A DNA stretch of 64,000 nt from Stutzerimonas stutzeri (GCF_015291885.1 NZ_CP036186.1:3920001-3984000), one strand, 5' to 3'; counted from the stretch's first letter, positions 40,083-49,687 are shown. The notes: generated from the letters alone by a model not told the origin. Translations and numbers: made by a program.

Positions 40083-40734
40083 TCATCCACCCAGTGCCAT
40101 AGAGACTCCCCAACCTAACCTGCCAGGGTTATTTGAGCCCAGCCGGGCCCAACGCAAGCGACAGTACTATGGGGAATCAGAGCCTACTTGCGTCGAAACC
40201 ATGCTGGCCATTTCCGTAGACCTTGGTAGCAACCTTGCAGAGGTAGCTGGCCCTATAGAAAAAATCAGCCTGACTCTGCGGATCATTACGACGTAGGCAG
40301 TAGGCAGAATTGGCCGGTATCTCCACCAGCCCTCTGACGGCCTCCACTGATAAGCCCAAGGCACTTGCCCACGCCTGTTCGAGACGATTGAACATGTTGT
40401 CCCTTCCTGCCTCAAACTTACCGAGGGCATTAAACGCATCAAAATTCAGCAAAATAGCCATGTGATAGTGTGGCTTTCCATTCGACCCAACTTCCCGCGT
40501 CCATACGAATCGCACAACGCTGTCATGTGCATATTTGTTCTCTTGACGTGCATTTTTCCGATTATTGGAAATCTTCGCCTTGAGCGACTTTATAAAGCGC
40601 TCTATTATCTTATTCGTGCAATGGTCACCTGGGAGAATGATTCCAACGGGAAACCTCAGGTCAATCCTAAAAGCCAACACCCTAGAGTACTGCTGAAGAG
40701 CACTATCAATCACACCTCGAAGCCTTTCTAGATA

Positions 40735-41841
40735 TTAACCCGGCAATCAAATACACCAAATCATGCTGCGTAGGCGATACGTGGATGCCGGAAATAAGAA
40801 CGGATTCTTTGAGGGCGTAATTGCAATCGTCTCATGACCGAGCGAACACGCCTTTCCAGTTCGTCCTGATTACGCGCCGGCAAGCCCGTGCGAACCTGAT
40901 GTTTCAAATCACAATTCAAATACTCGTCAGGGTTCAACTCCGGGGCGTAGGCCGGCAAGAAGAACAGTTCGATTTGCTCTTTGCGGTCGCCAACCCAGGC
41001 GCTCACCTTTTTGCTGTGGTGTACGCGCAGGTTGTCGAGAATCAGGAACACCTTGCGGCCCTGAGCATCGCGAATCAGGCGACTCAGGAAGCGAATCAGC
41101 ACTGGGGCTGTCAGCGTTTCCCGATACAGCATGAAGCGCAGTTTGCCCCGATTGGTCACGGTGGAAATCATGTTGGTGGAAAAACGACTGCCGCTGACCA
41201 GGCGCACCGGCGTTTCGCCAATAGGGGCGTAGCTGCGGCCAGCATGGCTGTCACTGCGCATACCGGTTTCGTCGCCCCACTGAATCTCACCATTCTCAGC
41301 CCTGGCCCGCTGTGCGATGCGTGGATATTCATTATCCAGCCAGTGCTGAACCACTTCAGGTTTCTGCTGATAAGCCCGATGCAGTGGGCGCTGCGGGGTG
41401 TAGCCCCAACGCTTGAGGTATTCACCAACCGTTCGAACCGGCATGAGAAAACCACAGCGCTGGCGGATCAGTTCTCGCACCGCATCACGCGTCCAGAGCG
41501 CAAAGCCGAGTTTGAGTTGGTCGGGCATCTTATCGGTCATCAAGGTGCGAATCAGCACTTCCTGGCTGGAGCTCAAACTGCGGCGATCACCCTGGCGCAC
41601 ACCACGCTGGCCGCCGGCAATGGCAGCCTTTTCGCCTTTATGTTCTGCGACCTGCGCCCAGTGAGCAATAGTGCGGGGGTGAACACCAACCGCTTCGCCA
41701 ATAGCCTTGTAGGTGTAACCCTGCTCACGCATGCGTAGGGCCGTGGAGCGCTTTTCACGTTGTTCTTGGGGGCTGAGTTTACGGGCATCTATTTTCATGG
41801 AGACAGATTATCTAATATGCCCTATTTATTTGCCAGGTTAA
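40735..41841. mobile_element. IS630-family insertion sequence, copy 2
   Basis: 1107 bp, same ends as copy 1, TA target copies at 40733-40734 and 41842-41843, same orientation as copy 1 at an offset of exactly 15,516 bp. Confidence 0.93.
40761..41798 (-). CDS. IS630 transposase, copy 2
   Basis: Residue-for-residue identical to the transposase at 25245-26282 (345 aa, DDE residues present). Identity of the copies points to recent transposition within this island. Confidence 0.94.
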   Translation of the reverse strand: MKIDARKLSPQEQREKRSTALRMREQGYTYKAIGEAVGVHPRTIAHWAQVAEHKGEKAAIAGGQRGVRQGDRRSLSSSQEVLIRTLMTDKMPDQLKLGFALWTRDAVRELIRQRCGFLMPVRTVGEYLKRWGYTPQRPLHRAYQQKPEVVQHWLDNEYPRIAQRARAENGEIQWGDETGMRSDSHAGRSYAPIGETPVRLVSGSRFSTNMISTVTNRGKLRFMLYRETLTAPVLIRFLSRLIRDAQGRKVFLILDNLRVHHSKKVSAWVGDRKEQIELFFLPAYAPELNPDEYLNCDLKHQVRTGLPARNQDELERRVRSVMRRLQLRPQRIRSYFRHPRIAYAA

Positions 41842-42016
41842 TACTGCTGAAAAAATGGCCCCTTATCGCCCTGGACTGGCAGCCCACAATAGTCACCTCC
41901 ATAATGAATGAGTAGATTTTTGTTTTGATGATGACGTAACATTACTTAACACCTCACTGTTAGATTCATATACTTCTAACAGTAAGTAGATTTTAACAGA
42001 CATCAATCTTCAACCC

Positions 42017-42046
42017 TATGAATGGCACTTGTGGGTGCCATTCATA
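42017..42046. other. Long perfect hairpin
   Basis: TATGAATGGCAC-6-GTGCCATTCATA: 12-bp perfect arms without a T-tract on either side. It lies upstream of the Gp2-like gene in the 301-bp gap 41943-42243, otherwise AT-rich and without genes. Confidence 0.55.
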
Positions 42047-42174
42047 TACCAGTAATCATACTACTAAAGCATACTACCAATACCGAGAAGAAAAATTCAT
42101 AAAACCCAGGAAATCAGACGAGTCTACACAGACAAACACCATAAAAACTTCAAACTAACTACTCGCGTAAAATA

Positions 42175-42207
42175 TCACCACAGCCGGGCTAGCCCCGACT
42201 GTGGTGA
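42175..42207. other. Second strong hairpin, downstream of alpA
   Basis: TCACCACAG ... CTGTGGTGA (9-bp arms, with extra GGG/CCC pairing inside) lies 37 bases after the alpA stop. It could end alpA transcription or, with the first hairpin, belong to a replication origin of a satellite element. Confidence 0.5.
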
Positions 42208-42243
42208 CAACCAACCACTTACAAGAACAGCTGGTGCTTCACC

Positions 42244-42438
42244 TTAAGCAACTTCTTGAATATCTCGCTCTGCCACCCTCTCCAGTATCCATTCAGACAC
42301 CTCACCCTCCAGCCAACCCACGCTTCTTCCTCCCAAGGGAATTGGCTTCGGAAACCAACTTTCGGAAACATACTTGTAAATTGTGGAGCGCCCGAGACCG
42401 GTCATCTCCATTACCTGCTGCAATCGAATTACTTTCAT
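42244..42438 (-). CDS. alpA: AlpA-family excisionase/regulator
   Basis: A 64-aa winged-helix protein of the AlpA family (VIRLQQVMEMTGLGRSTIYK; FPKPIPLGGRSVGW). AlpA proteins activate excision of P4-like elements. Located 1.3 kb from the integrase. Confidence 0.9.
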   Translation of the reverse strand: MKVIRLQQVMEMTGLGRSTIYKYVSESWFPKPIPLGGRSVGWLEGEVSEWILERVAERDIQEVA

Positions 42439-42661
42439 GATGAGCTCCTAACTTGACTCATCAGATCTGGCTTCCCCGTACTTTTTTACACGCCGCCAAG
42501 GCACCACCCATAGACCGGCGAGGAACACCTACCGAACAACCACCCGCACAGCCCTTCTGCACCTGGATTTCTCTGTAACTAGAAAGCGAGGCCGACGATC
42601 AAAGCCAGCTCCTGATCGCACGGCGCGGTAACGCACCGACCACCAACCTAGCCACAGGACA

Positions 42662-42688
42662 CTGAATCGACCTGAAAAGACGATTCAG
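42662..42688. promoter_or_regulatory. Inverted repeat between alpA and the AT-rich gene
   Basis: CTGAATCG-11-CGATTCAG in the 403-bp gap 42439-42841; possible operator. Nothing else with coding or RNA features is evident in that gap. Confidence 0.35.
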
Positions 42689-42841
42689 AACGCTGCCCCA
42701 TCCGTTAGCCCCCATGTATACTGCGCCTACGACTGATTAAAATCTCTATGGAACCACTAAAATACACCCTAAACACAACATAAATTGACCTGAAATACCA
42801 CTGCAATTCTACTAGAGTTTAAATTATAAAGAGCTTACGTC

Positions 42842-43690
42842 ATGGCTAGCGCAATCAACGACAGACTCCAGAAAACGCTGAGCGGTCTCAATGTAGATAG
42901 CAGGCTAAGCACCTGGCTATGGCTCTTCCTGAAAAGCCAAGCCCCACACGCCAATCTCGGGGAGCTCGGCAGCCCTGCCATGCGAGACCGCATGGCAGAT
43001 ATCATCCAGAACACTCAATTAAACGCAGAGCTTATTGAGGCACAAAGCGCCTTATTCTTGCTGCCAGAAAAAGATTTAGAGTGGATAACAAACAACAAAA
43101 GACAAAATTTATTTATATCTAGAAAGCTTATTGAAAAACACGGTTATCAGCCCATCCTGCCGCCAACCAACCTGACGGGCAGAGCTTTTACCATTGCCAT
43201 GGTGGACATATGGGCAATAGAAAAAACCCACAAGTCATGGAACATCAATCAAATAAAATTTGAATGGGAACAGCACTCGAGATCAGACCAGATATTCAAA
43301 TGGTTTGATGGCAGCGACATCGAACAAAGACTAGAAACCGCATGGGAAATAACTAAAAAGAAATTCCCACTCCTGGCATACCAAGAAAACGCCCCAAAAG
43401 AAAAAGAAGAATTTATAATCTTTCTCGAAATCCAGTTCATTACCATATCAGATAAAATACTACTTATGGAGTCCATCAAGAAACGATGGAGCCAAAATAA
43501 ATATCGAGCAAAATTAACAGGAAAAAAACAATACAACTTCATCCTATCTGAAAAGGCAATTAATCGCCTTGACAAGCTAGCAGGCAAATATGATTTAAGA
43601 AGAACCGAAGTACTGGAAATACTTCTTCAAATGGAAGAGGAAAAAGGAATTTATATTCCAGAAAGAAAAGCTCTAACAAAGTTAATTTAG
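42842..43690 (+). CDS. AT-rich hypothetical protein with ribbon-helix-helix-like C-terminus
   Basis: A 282-aa lysine-rich protein with base use unlike the host (many AAA, ATA and AAT codons). Its last ~50 residues (YNFILSEKAINRLDKLAGKY, then DLRRTEVLEILL) fit a ribbon-helix-helix DNA-binding fold; the N-terminal part is helical and unrecognised. It lies between alpA and int, a common place for element-specific regulators or cargo. Foreign composition suggests recent acquisition by the island. Confidence 0.55.
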   Translation: MASAINDRLQKTLSGLNVDSRLSTWLWLFLKSQAPHANLGELGSPAMRDRMADIIQNTQLNAELIEAQSALFLLPEKDLEWITNNKRQNLFISRKLIEKHGYQPILPPTNLTGRAFTIAMVDIWAIEKTHKSWNINQIKFEWEQHSRSDQIFKWFDGSDIEQRLETAWEITKKKFPLLAYQENAPKEKEEFIIFLEIQFITISDKILLMESIKKRWSQNKYRAKLTGKKQYNFILSEKAINRLDKLAGKYDLRRTEVLEILLQMEEEKGIYIPERKALTKLI

Positions 43691-43765
43691 TCAATTCGAA
43701 TCAAACAGAAGCCAGATAATTTTCAATAGGGGATGGTACGCTAATCCAGCCCCCCTAAATGAAAC

Positions 43766-44965
43766 TCAACGGCGCCCCTTTGAAATATTCATATCAATAT
43801 CATCAGCCCAGGCCTGCATCATCTGGCGTCGCTCATCCAGATATTCCGCCTGGTTGTAACTTGCGCGCACCTTGTTTCTCTCGGCATGCGCCAACTGACG
43901 CTCGATAACATCTGCGCGATATCCCATTTCGTTCAGCATTGTCGAAGCTGTTGCGCGGAAGCCATGAGCCGAAAAACCGATACTGTCCTTCCCATTGAAT
44001 CCCATGCGCTCAAGCGCACGGTTCAGCGTCGTTGCCGTCATGCATTCGTTCGGATTGCGAAGGTTCGGGAAAAGCTGGCGACGACCGCCCGTATGGGTGG
44101 CTAGCTCACGGAGCAGTGCGACTGCCTGACTCGATAGAGGAACGATGTGCGGCTCACGCATCTTCATGCGCTCACCCGGGATTCGCCATTCAGCACGATC
44201 CAGGTCGAATTCAATCCACTCCGCCTTGCGCAGCTCTACAGTGCGAACGAATGTGAGCAGCATCAGACGTAGCGCGATTACCGTGACTCTGTAGCCACCG
44301 TATTGCTCCAAGGCCTTAGAGAACTCCGCTATCTGATCACGGGTGAGCGGCTTGTGGTGCTGCACCCTGGGACGCTGGATAGCCCCCTTCAGAGCCGCAG
44401 CCGGGTCGGCATCTGCACGCAATGTCGCGACGGCATATCGAAACACTGCCGATGACCACTGCCTTACGAGCAAGGCAACTGTGGCGGCCCCTCGCCCTTC
44501 AATTCGATTGAGGATCTCAAGCAAATGCGCAGCAGAAACATTGCGTATCGGCAACTTCCCAACAAAGGGGAAGACGTCGGCTGCCATGAACCGCTCAACC
44601 TGCCGTAAGTAGTATGGCGTCCAACTTGGGGCTTTTTTCTTGATCCACTCGCGGGCAACCGCTTCGAAAGTGTTCGCATTGGCAGCGCTGTTAGCCAGTC
44701 GCTCAGCCTGCCGATTGTGCGATGGATGGATGCCCTGACGAATCAGCGGCTTGGCCTTTTCCCGCGCATCACGCGCATCGGCCAGGCCGATCTCCGGATA
44801 GCCACCAATTGCAAACACGTTCTCCTTACCGTCTATGCGATAGCGCAAACGCCATAGCTTGGTACCGGTCGGGCGAATCTCCAGGTAAAGCCCACCACCA
44901 TCGGTGAGCTTGAGGGGTTTATCGCCAGCCTTAGTGTTGCGGATCTTGGCATCGGTAAGAGGCAT
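43766..44965 (-). CDS. int: P4-type tyrosine recombinase (island integrase)
   Basis: A 399-aa integrase with N-terminal DUF4102 arm-binding domain (MPLTDAKIRNTKAGDKPLKL), core-binding domain and catalytic domain. Active-site residues are visible: R in LTFVRTVELRKAEW, H-x-x-R in SAHGFRATASTML, and the tyrosine in ASYNQAEYLDERR. Length and motifs indicate an intact enzyme. It faces away from trpE, with att core and arm-like repeats between its start and the trpE stop. P4-type integrases usually use tRNA genes; here the site is the start of trpG. Confidence 0.95.
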   Translation of the reverse strand: MPLTDAKIRNTKAGDKPLKLTDGGGLYLEIRPTGTKLWRLRYRIDGKENVFAIGGYPEIGLADARDAREKAKPLIRQGIHPSHNRQAERLANSAANANTFEAVAREWIKKKAPSWTPYYLRQVERFMAADVFPFVGKLPIRNVSAAHLLEILNRIEGRGAATVALLVRQWSSAVFRYAVATLRADADPAAALKGAIQRPRVQHHKPLTRDQIAEFSKALEQYGGYRVTVIALRLMLLTFVRTVELRKAEWIEFDLDRAEWRIPGERMKMREPHIVPLSSQAVALLRELATHTGGRRQLFPNLRNPNECMTATTLNRALERMGFNGKDSIGFSAHGFRATASTMLNEMGYRADVIERQLAHAERNKVRASYNQAEYLDERRQMMQAWADDIDMNISKGRR

Positions 44966-44968
44966 AGT

Positions 44969-45006
44969 GCGGGTATCCGTACTTTGATACCCGCAACGAT
45001 ACCCGC
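44969..45006. other. Candidate integrase arm-type sites, trpE end
   Basis: One inverted (44969-44976) and two direct (44987-44994, 44999-45006) copies of ATACCCGC lie just upstream of int. The octamer recurs at 14873-14893 beside the other core. Confidence 0.5.
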
Positions 45007-45007
45007 A

Positions 45008-45142
45008 TTATCCGTAGATTCCAACGGACGCCATGGACGCCAACGAACGTGAAACCCGCTTAAACATTGGGCTTGATGGGGATGCGTAGACGCCAACGGA
45101 CACCACAAGAAGCCAATGCTGCTTATCCAGCATCAACAGCAT
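45008..45142 (-). pseudogene. Relic of the trpG 5' end / attachment core beside trpE
   Basis: Starting 2 bases after the trpE stop, ATGCTGTTGATGCTGGATAA codes MLLMLDK, the trpG start, then passes into unrelated sequence and stops after 44 codons. A Shine-Dalgarno AGGAG inside the trpE 3' end sits 8 bases before this ATG. It shows that trpG, or an attP mimic of it, once followed trpE directly. The core is 45123-45142. Confidence 0.65.
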
Positions 45143-45144
45143 GA

Positions 45145-46629
45145 TCAGTTCTCCTGCTGGTCGCGTTCGGCCAGGGCCACCGCACGAAACATGGCGCGGC
45201 GCTTGTTCAGCGTCTCTTCCCATTCGAGTGCCGGCTGCGAGTCGGCGACGATGCCGGCACCGGCCTGCACGTGCAGCTCGCCGTCCTTGATCACCGCGGT
45301 ACGAATTGCGATAGCGGTATCCATGTTGCCGTTCCAGGCGAGGTAGCCGACCGCGCCGCCGTAGACGCCACGCTTGACCGGCTCGAGTTCGTCGATGATT
45401 TCCATGGCGCGAATCTTCGGTGCACCTGAGAGCGTGCCGGCCGGCAGGATCGCGCGCAGCGCATCCATCGCCGTCAATGGCGCCTTGAGCTGGCCGGTGA
45501 CGTTGGAAACGATGTGCATGACATTCGAATAGCGCTCGATGACCATCTTCTCGGTAAGCCGCACCGTGCCGGTCTCGGCGACACGACCGACGTCGTTGCG
45601 GCCCAGGTCGATCAGCATCAGGTGTTCGGCGAGCTCCTTGGCATCGCTGAGCAGGTCCTGCTCCAACGCCAGATCAGCTTCTTCGTTGGCGCCGCGTGGA
45701 CGCGTGCCGGCGATGGGGCGGACCGTAACCAGGCCTTCCTCGACCCGCACCAGCACTTCCGGCGACGACCCCACCACGTGGAAATCGCCGAAGTTGAAGA
45801 AGTACATGTAGGGCGTCGGGTTGAAGCAGCGCAGCGCGCGGTAGAGATCGATCGGCGCGGCCTTGAACGGGATCGACATGCGCTGGGAAATCACCACCTG
45901 CATGCAGTCGCCGGCGAGGATGTAGTCCTTGATGCGGTTGACCGCCTGCTCGTAATCCTCGCGGCTGAAGCTGGAGCGGAAGGTCGGTTCGGCACCATTG
46001 CTCTTTTCGAAATCCAGGCCCAGGCGCGGCGTGATCGACTGGCGCAGCTTCGCCCGCAACGCCTGCAAGCGAGCCTGACCCGCCTCGTAGGCGTCCGGCT
46101 GCGACGGGTCGACCAGCACGATGCAGTGCAGCTTGCCGGCGAGGTTGTCGAATACCACCACGGCGTCGGAAACCATCAGCAAGATATCCGGTGTGCCCAG
46201 CGGATCCGGGTTGGGGCAATTGCCCAGTTTGCGCTCGACATAGCGCACGCTGTCGTAGCCGAAATAGCCGACCAGCCCGCCGTTGAAGCGCGGCAGGCCT
46301 TCGACCGGCGCGACGCGGTAGCGCTGCTGGAAGGACTCGACGAAGGCCAGCGGATCCTCGACCTCACAGGCCTCGGTCTCGATGCCATCGGTGGCCACGC
46401 TGATGCGGTGATCCTGCACGCGCAGCACGGTGCGGCATGGCAAGCCAATGATCGAATAGCGCCCCCACTTCTCGCCGCCCTGAACGGATTCGAGCAGATA
46501 CGAGTTTGGCGCATCGGCCAGTTTCAGGTACAGCGACAGTGGCGTGTCGAAGTCGGCAAGGGTTTCGAACGACAGGGGGATGCGGTTATGGCCTTCGGCG
46601 GCCAAACGCAGGAATTCTTCGCGGGTCAT
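45145..46629 (-). CDS. trpE: Anthranilate synthase component I
   Basis: Makes anthranilate from chorismate together with TrpG. A 494-aa protein with the chorismate-binding signature [17 protein letters not shown] and [11 protein letters not shown]. The start [10 protein letters not shown] is family-typical; an open frame upstream (40 codons) overlaps the leader peptide region and is rejected. Expression is probably attenuated through the leader at 46701-46745. Confidence 0.95.
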   Translation of the reverse strand: MTREEFLRLAAEGHNRIPLSFETLADFDTPLSLYLKLADAPNSYLLESVQGGEKWGRYSIIGLPCRTVLRVQDHRISVATDGIETEACEVEDPLAFVESFQQRYRVAPVEGLPRFNGGLVGYFGYDSVRYVERKLGNCPNPDPLGTPDILLMVSDAVVVFDNLAGKLHCIVLVDPSQPDAYEAGQARLQALRAKLRQSITPRLGLDFEKSNGAEPTFRSSFSREDYEQAVNRIKDYILAGDCMQVVISQRMSIPFKAAPIDLYRALRCFNPTPYMYFFNFGDFHVVGSSPEVLVRVEEGLVTVRPIAGTRPRGANEEADLALEQDLLSDAKELAEHLMLIDLGRNDVGRVAETGTVRLTEKMVIERYSNVMHIVSNVTGQLKAPLTAMDALRAILPAGTLSGAPKIRAMEIIDELEPVKRGVYGGAVGYLAWNGNMDTAIAIRTAVIKDGELHVQAGAGIVADSQPALEWEETLNKRRAMFRAVALAERDQQEN

Positions 46630-46700
46630 GTCAGCCTCGTGGTCTGAGGAGGGTTCGAACGAACAACGGCAAACGCGCCGGCCTGGCCGGCAGGAAAAAG

Positions 46701-46745
46701 TCAGGCGCGCCAGCGCCAACGGGCCAGGGCCTTGATGACTTTCAT
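46701..46745 (-). CDS. trp-type leader peptide upstream of trpE
   Basis: [14 protein letters not shown], 14 residues with two Trp codons, ending 71 bases before trpE. Right after the stop a perfect GCCGGCC-A-GGCCGGC hairpin follows (46678-46692), though with little T after it. The same peptide with one change precedes trpG. An in-frame GTG upstream would add a third Trp. Known biology: trpE attenuation in P. putida. Confidence 0.75.
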   Translation of the reverse strand: MKVIKALARWRWRA

Positions 46746-46809
46746 CCATTGTCTGCGGGTGAGCACCACGAGCGGATCTCTTCGGTGGGTCAAAAAGAGT
46801 CCGGCCACA

Positions 46810-47511
46810 CTAGCGCAGGCCCGGAGCCGAAGCAACCAGCTCGCGCAGGTCGTCGAGCACCAGCGCCGGCTGCTCATCCGCGATGGGCTCGCCGTGGTTG
46901 TAGCCGTAGGTAAGCGCGACACAGCGTACTGTCGCGGCCTTGGCAGCCCGTACGTCGTTGCGCGAGTCACCAACGAATAGCGATTCGCCGGGCGCAACGC
47001 CCGCCTTGTCCATGACCCAGAACAGCGCCGCCGGATCGGGTTTCTGCTGCGGCAAGGTATCGCCGCCGACCAGCCAATCGAAGTAACCGGCCAGCCCCTT
47101 TTCCTCCAGCAGCGGTTCGATGAACTGCGCCGGTTTGTTGGTGATGATCGCCAGCTTCACCTCGCGCTCGCGCAGCCAGTCCAGGCATTCACGAACGCCC
47201 GGATAGACAGTGGTCAGCTCGTGGCCGCCGGAGTAGGCCTGCATGAACAGCGCCAGCGCCTCGTCGGCCAACTCGTCGCTTACACCGTCATGGTCCAGCT
47301 GCCCGGCCAATGCGCGACGCACCAGCACGCGCGAGCCATTGCCGACCCAGTCGCGTACCCGCTCGATGCCGGCAGGCTCGCGACCGAGCAGCATCAGCAT
47401 CTTGTCCACTGCGGCGGCCAGGTCCGGTACCGAGTCCATCAGAGTGCCGTCCAGATCGAACATCACCAGCCGTGGCAGCATGCCGTCGAACAGTTGCTCC
47501 AGGCGAGTCAT
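46810..47511 (-). CDS. gph: Phosphoglycolate phosphatase
   Basis: HAD-family phosphatase of 233 aa that removes 2-phosphoglycolate. Motif [13 protein letters not shown], motif II IITNKP and motif [14 protein letters not shown] are present. The ATG overlaps the rpe stop by 4 bases. A longer open frame exists only because the rpe region happens to be open out of frame. Confidence 0.93.
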   Translation of the reverse strand: MTRLEQLFDGMLPRLVMFDLDGTLMDSVPDLAAAVDKMLMLLGREPAGIERVRDWVGNGSRVLVRRALAGQLDHDGVSDELADEALALFMQAYSGGHELTTVYPGVRECLDWLREREVKLAIITNKPAQFIEPLLEEKGLAGYFDWLVGGDTLPQQKPDPAALFWVMDKAGVAPGESLFVGDSRNDVRAAKAATVRCVALTYGYNHGEPIADEQPALVLDDLRELVASAPGLR

Positions 47512-48182
47512 GGGCGGGCCAGCGCCAGCTCGGCGCGCATCTGGTCGATCACCGCCTTGTAGTCCGGCTGGTTGAAGATGGCCGAGCCGGCGACGAAGGT
47601 GTCGGCGCCGGCTGCGGCGATCTCGCGGATGTTCTTCGGATTCACCCCGCCATCGATCTCCAGGCGAATCTCGCGGCCACTGGCATCGATCAGCGCACGC
47701 GCTTCGCGCAGCTTGTCGAGGGTGTTGGGAATGAACTTCTGTCCGCCGAAGCCCGGGTTGACGCTCATCAGCAAGACCATGTCGACCTTGTCCATGACGT
47801 ACTTGAGCACGTCCAGCGGCGTGGCCGGGTTGAACACCAGGCCGGCCTTGGCGCCGCCGTCCTTGATCAGCTGCAGCGAGCGATCGATGTGCTTGGAGGC
47901 TTCCGGGTGAAAGGTGATGTAGCTGGCACCGGCTTCGAGGAAGTCGCCAATCATACGATCCACCGGCTCGACCATCAGGTGTACGTCGATGGGCGCGGTC
48001 ACGCCGTGCTTGCGCAGGGCCGAGCAGACCATCGGGCCGATGGTCAGGTTGGGGACGTAGTGATTGTCCATCACATCGAAATGGACGATGTCGGCGCCGG
48101 CGATCAGCACGTTGTCCACTTCCTCGCCCAGGCGGGCGAAATTGGCGGAAAGAATGGAAGGGGCGATAGCGAACGGCTGCAT
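47508..48182 (-). CDS. rpe: Ribulose-phosphate 3-epimerase
   Basis: Pentose-phosphate enzyme of 224 aa, interconverting ribulose-5-P and xylulose-5-P. TIM barrel with [42 protein letters not shown] and the catalytic Asp in EIDGGVN. Start MQPFAIAPS at 48182. The rpe-gph-trpE order equals that of P. aeruginosa. Confidence 0.95.
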   Translation of the reverse strand: MQPFAIAPSILSANFARLGEEVDNVLIAGADIVHFDVMDNHYVPNLTIGPMVCSALRKHGVTAPIDVHLMVEPVDRMIGDFLEAGASYITFHPEASKHIDRSLQLIKDGGAKAGLVFNPATPLDVLKYVMDKVDMVLLMSVNPGFGGQKFIPNTLDKLREARALIDASGREIRLEIDGGVNPKNIREIAAAGADTFVAGSAIFNQPDYKAVIDQMRAELALARP

Positions 48183-48286
48183 GACGACCTCGGGTAGCAC
48201 GGCAAGATGCCGCGCATTGTACCCGAGGGGTCAGGGTTGCGGCGCGCCTGACATCCATTGCGGATGCCGGCGAGCCCGCCGTTGGA

Positions 48287-49567
48287 TCAGGTCAGCTCAT
48301 CGAAGCACTCACCGATGATGGCCAGGCCACGGTCGAGCAGTTCGTCTTCGGCAGTCAGAGGCACCAACACCCTCAGCACGTTGTAGTAGGTGCCACACGA
48401 CAGCAGGATCAGTCCCTTGTCCCGCGCACGGGCAACGATCTGCGAGGTAAGGGCGGCAGCCGGTCGCGCATGATCACCGTCTTCGAATAGCTCGATGGCG
48501 ATCATCGCGCCGAGGCCGCGCACCTCGCCGATCTCCTTGTGCTTGGCCTGGATTGCCTTGAGGCCCGTGGTCAGCCTCTCGGCTACCGCCTTGCAGCGGT
48601 CGAGCAGATTCTCTTCCTCGAAGACTTCCAATACCGCCAGGGCGGCTGCGCAAGAAAGAGGATTGCCTGCGTAGGTGCCGCCCAGCCCGCCAGGGGCGAT
48701 GGCATCCATGATCTCGGCTTTGCCGCACACGCCGGCAATCGGGAAACCACCGCCAACAGACTTGGCGAAGGTGGTCAGGTCGGCGACCACGCCCATCTGC
48801 TCCATGGCGAAGAAGGTGCCGGTGCGCCCGGCACCGGTCTGCACCTCGTCGGCTATCAGCAGGATGCCGTGTTCGTCACACAGTGCGCGCAGGCGAGCCA
48901 TGAAGTCCTTCGGTGCGACGTTGAAACCGCCCTCGCCCTGCACCGGCTCGATGATGATCGCCGCGATGTCGCGTGGCTCGGCGTCGTTCTTGAAGATGCG
49001 CTCGATGCTGGCGATCGAGTCATCGACGCTGACGCCATGAATGGCGCAGGGGTACAGCGCACGGAAGATACCGCCGGGCATCAGGCCCATGCCCGCCGAA
49101 TAAGGCGCGACCTTGCCGGTCAGGCCAAGCGTCATCATGGTGCGGCCATGATAGGCGCCGGTGAAGGCGATCACGCCGGCACGGCCGGTGGCGGCGCGGG
49201 CGATCTTCACCGCGTTTTCCACGGCCTCGGAGCCGGTGGTGACCAGCAGGGTCTTCTTGGCGAAATCACCCGGCACCCGCGCATTGATCTTCTCGCACAG
49301 CTCGACATAGGGCTCGTAGGCCAGCACCTGGAAGCAGGTATGGGTGAGCTTGTGCAGCTGCTCTTCCACCGCCTTGACGATCTTCGGGTGCAGGTGGCCG
49401 GTATTCAGCACGGCGATGCCACCGGCAAAATCGATGAACTCGCGGCCTTCGACGTCGACTACGCTGCTGTTCTTGGCGTGGTCGGCAAAGATCGGATGGA
49501 TCTGGCCGACGCCACGGGGGACGGCGGCGACACGGCGTTGCATCAGGGATTCATTGGTCTTGCTCAT
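48287..49567 (-). CDS. gabT: 4-aminobutyrate aminotransferase
   Basis: Class III PLP transaminase of 426 aa: GABA plus 2-oxoglutarate to succinate semialdehyde plus glutamate. PLP lysine in TFAKSVGGGFPIAG, cofactor loop TTGSEAVENAVKIAR and EVQTGAGRTG. Follows gabD in the same direction. Together with the neighbouring agt-like transporter it forms a GABA/5-aminovalerate uptake and breakdown cluster. Confidence 0.93.
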   Translation of the reverse strand: MSKTNESLMQRRVAAVPRGVGQIHPIFADHAKNSSVVDVEGREFIDFAGGIAVLNTGHLHPKIVKAVEEQLHKLTHTCFQVLAYEPYVELCEKINARVPGDFAKKTLLVTTGSEAVENAVKIARAATGRAGVIAFTGAYHGRTMMTLGLTGKVAPYSAGMGLMPGGIFRALYPCAIHGVSVDDSIASIERIFKNDAEPRDIAAIIIEPVQGEGGFNVAPKDFMARLRALCDEHGILLIADEVQTGAGRTGTFFAMEQMGVVADLTTFAKSVGGGFPIAGVCGKAEIMDAIAPGGLGGTYAGNPLSCAAALAVLEVFEEENLLDRCKAVAERLTTGLKAIQAKHKEIGEVRGLGAMIAIELFEDGDHARPAAALTSQIVARARDKGLILLSCGTYYNVLRVLVPLTAEDELLDRGLAIIGECFDELT

Positions 49568-49687
49568 AAGCTCCTCGGTAGCCGCTCATCGTCGGCACGG
49601 GTCGGAAAGAACGCCAGGAAACGGGCGCGGCAGCATACGATGATCGACTGCCGCGCCATCCGGAGCGTTCGGATTACAGTAAAACTC

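Larger units (their letters stand above)
40177..41942 (-). pseudogene. Inovirus Gp2 / YagK-like protein, split by IS630 copy 2
   Basis: The N-terminal part (41844-41942, ATG at 41942) and the remainder (40177-40732) rejoin over TA to 218 aa beginning MLRHHQNKNLLIHYGGDYCG. The body shows KPHYHMAILLN, the HxH-type motif of YagK/YfjJ and inovirus Gp2 proteins, which are tied to replication of P4-like satellites and filamentous phages. An internal start at 40713 could make a 178-aa fragment. Location beside alpA and the integrase fits a satellite-like core. Confidence 0.75.

Noticed and set aside
14811..45142. Tailocin or prophage between trpE and trpG
   Set aside because: No tail, capsid, holin or lysis genes were found despite the pyocin-like location.
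46810..48258. 482-codon frame that could suggest an Rpe-Gph fusion
   Set aside because: Its first half is rpe read out of frame; both genes have their own conserved starts with a 4-base overlap.
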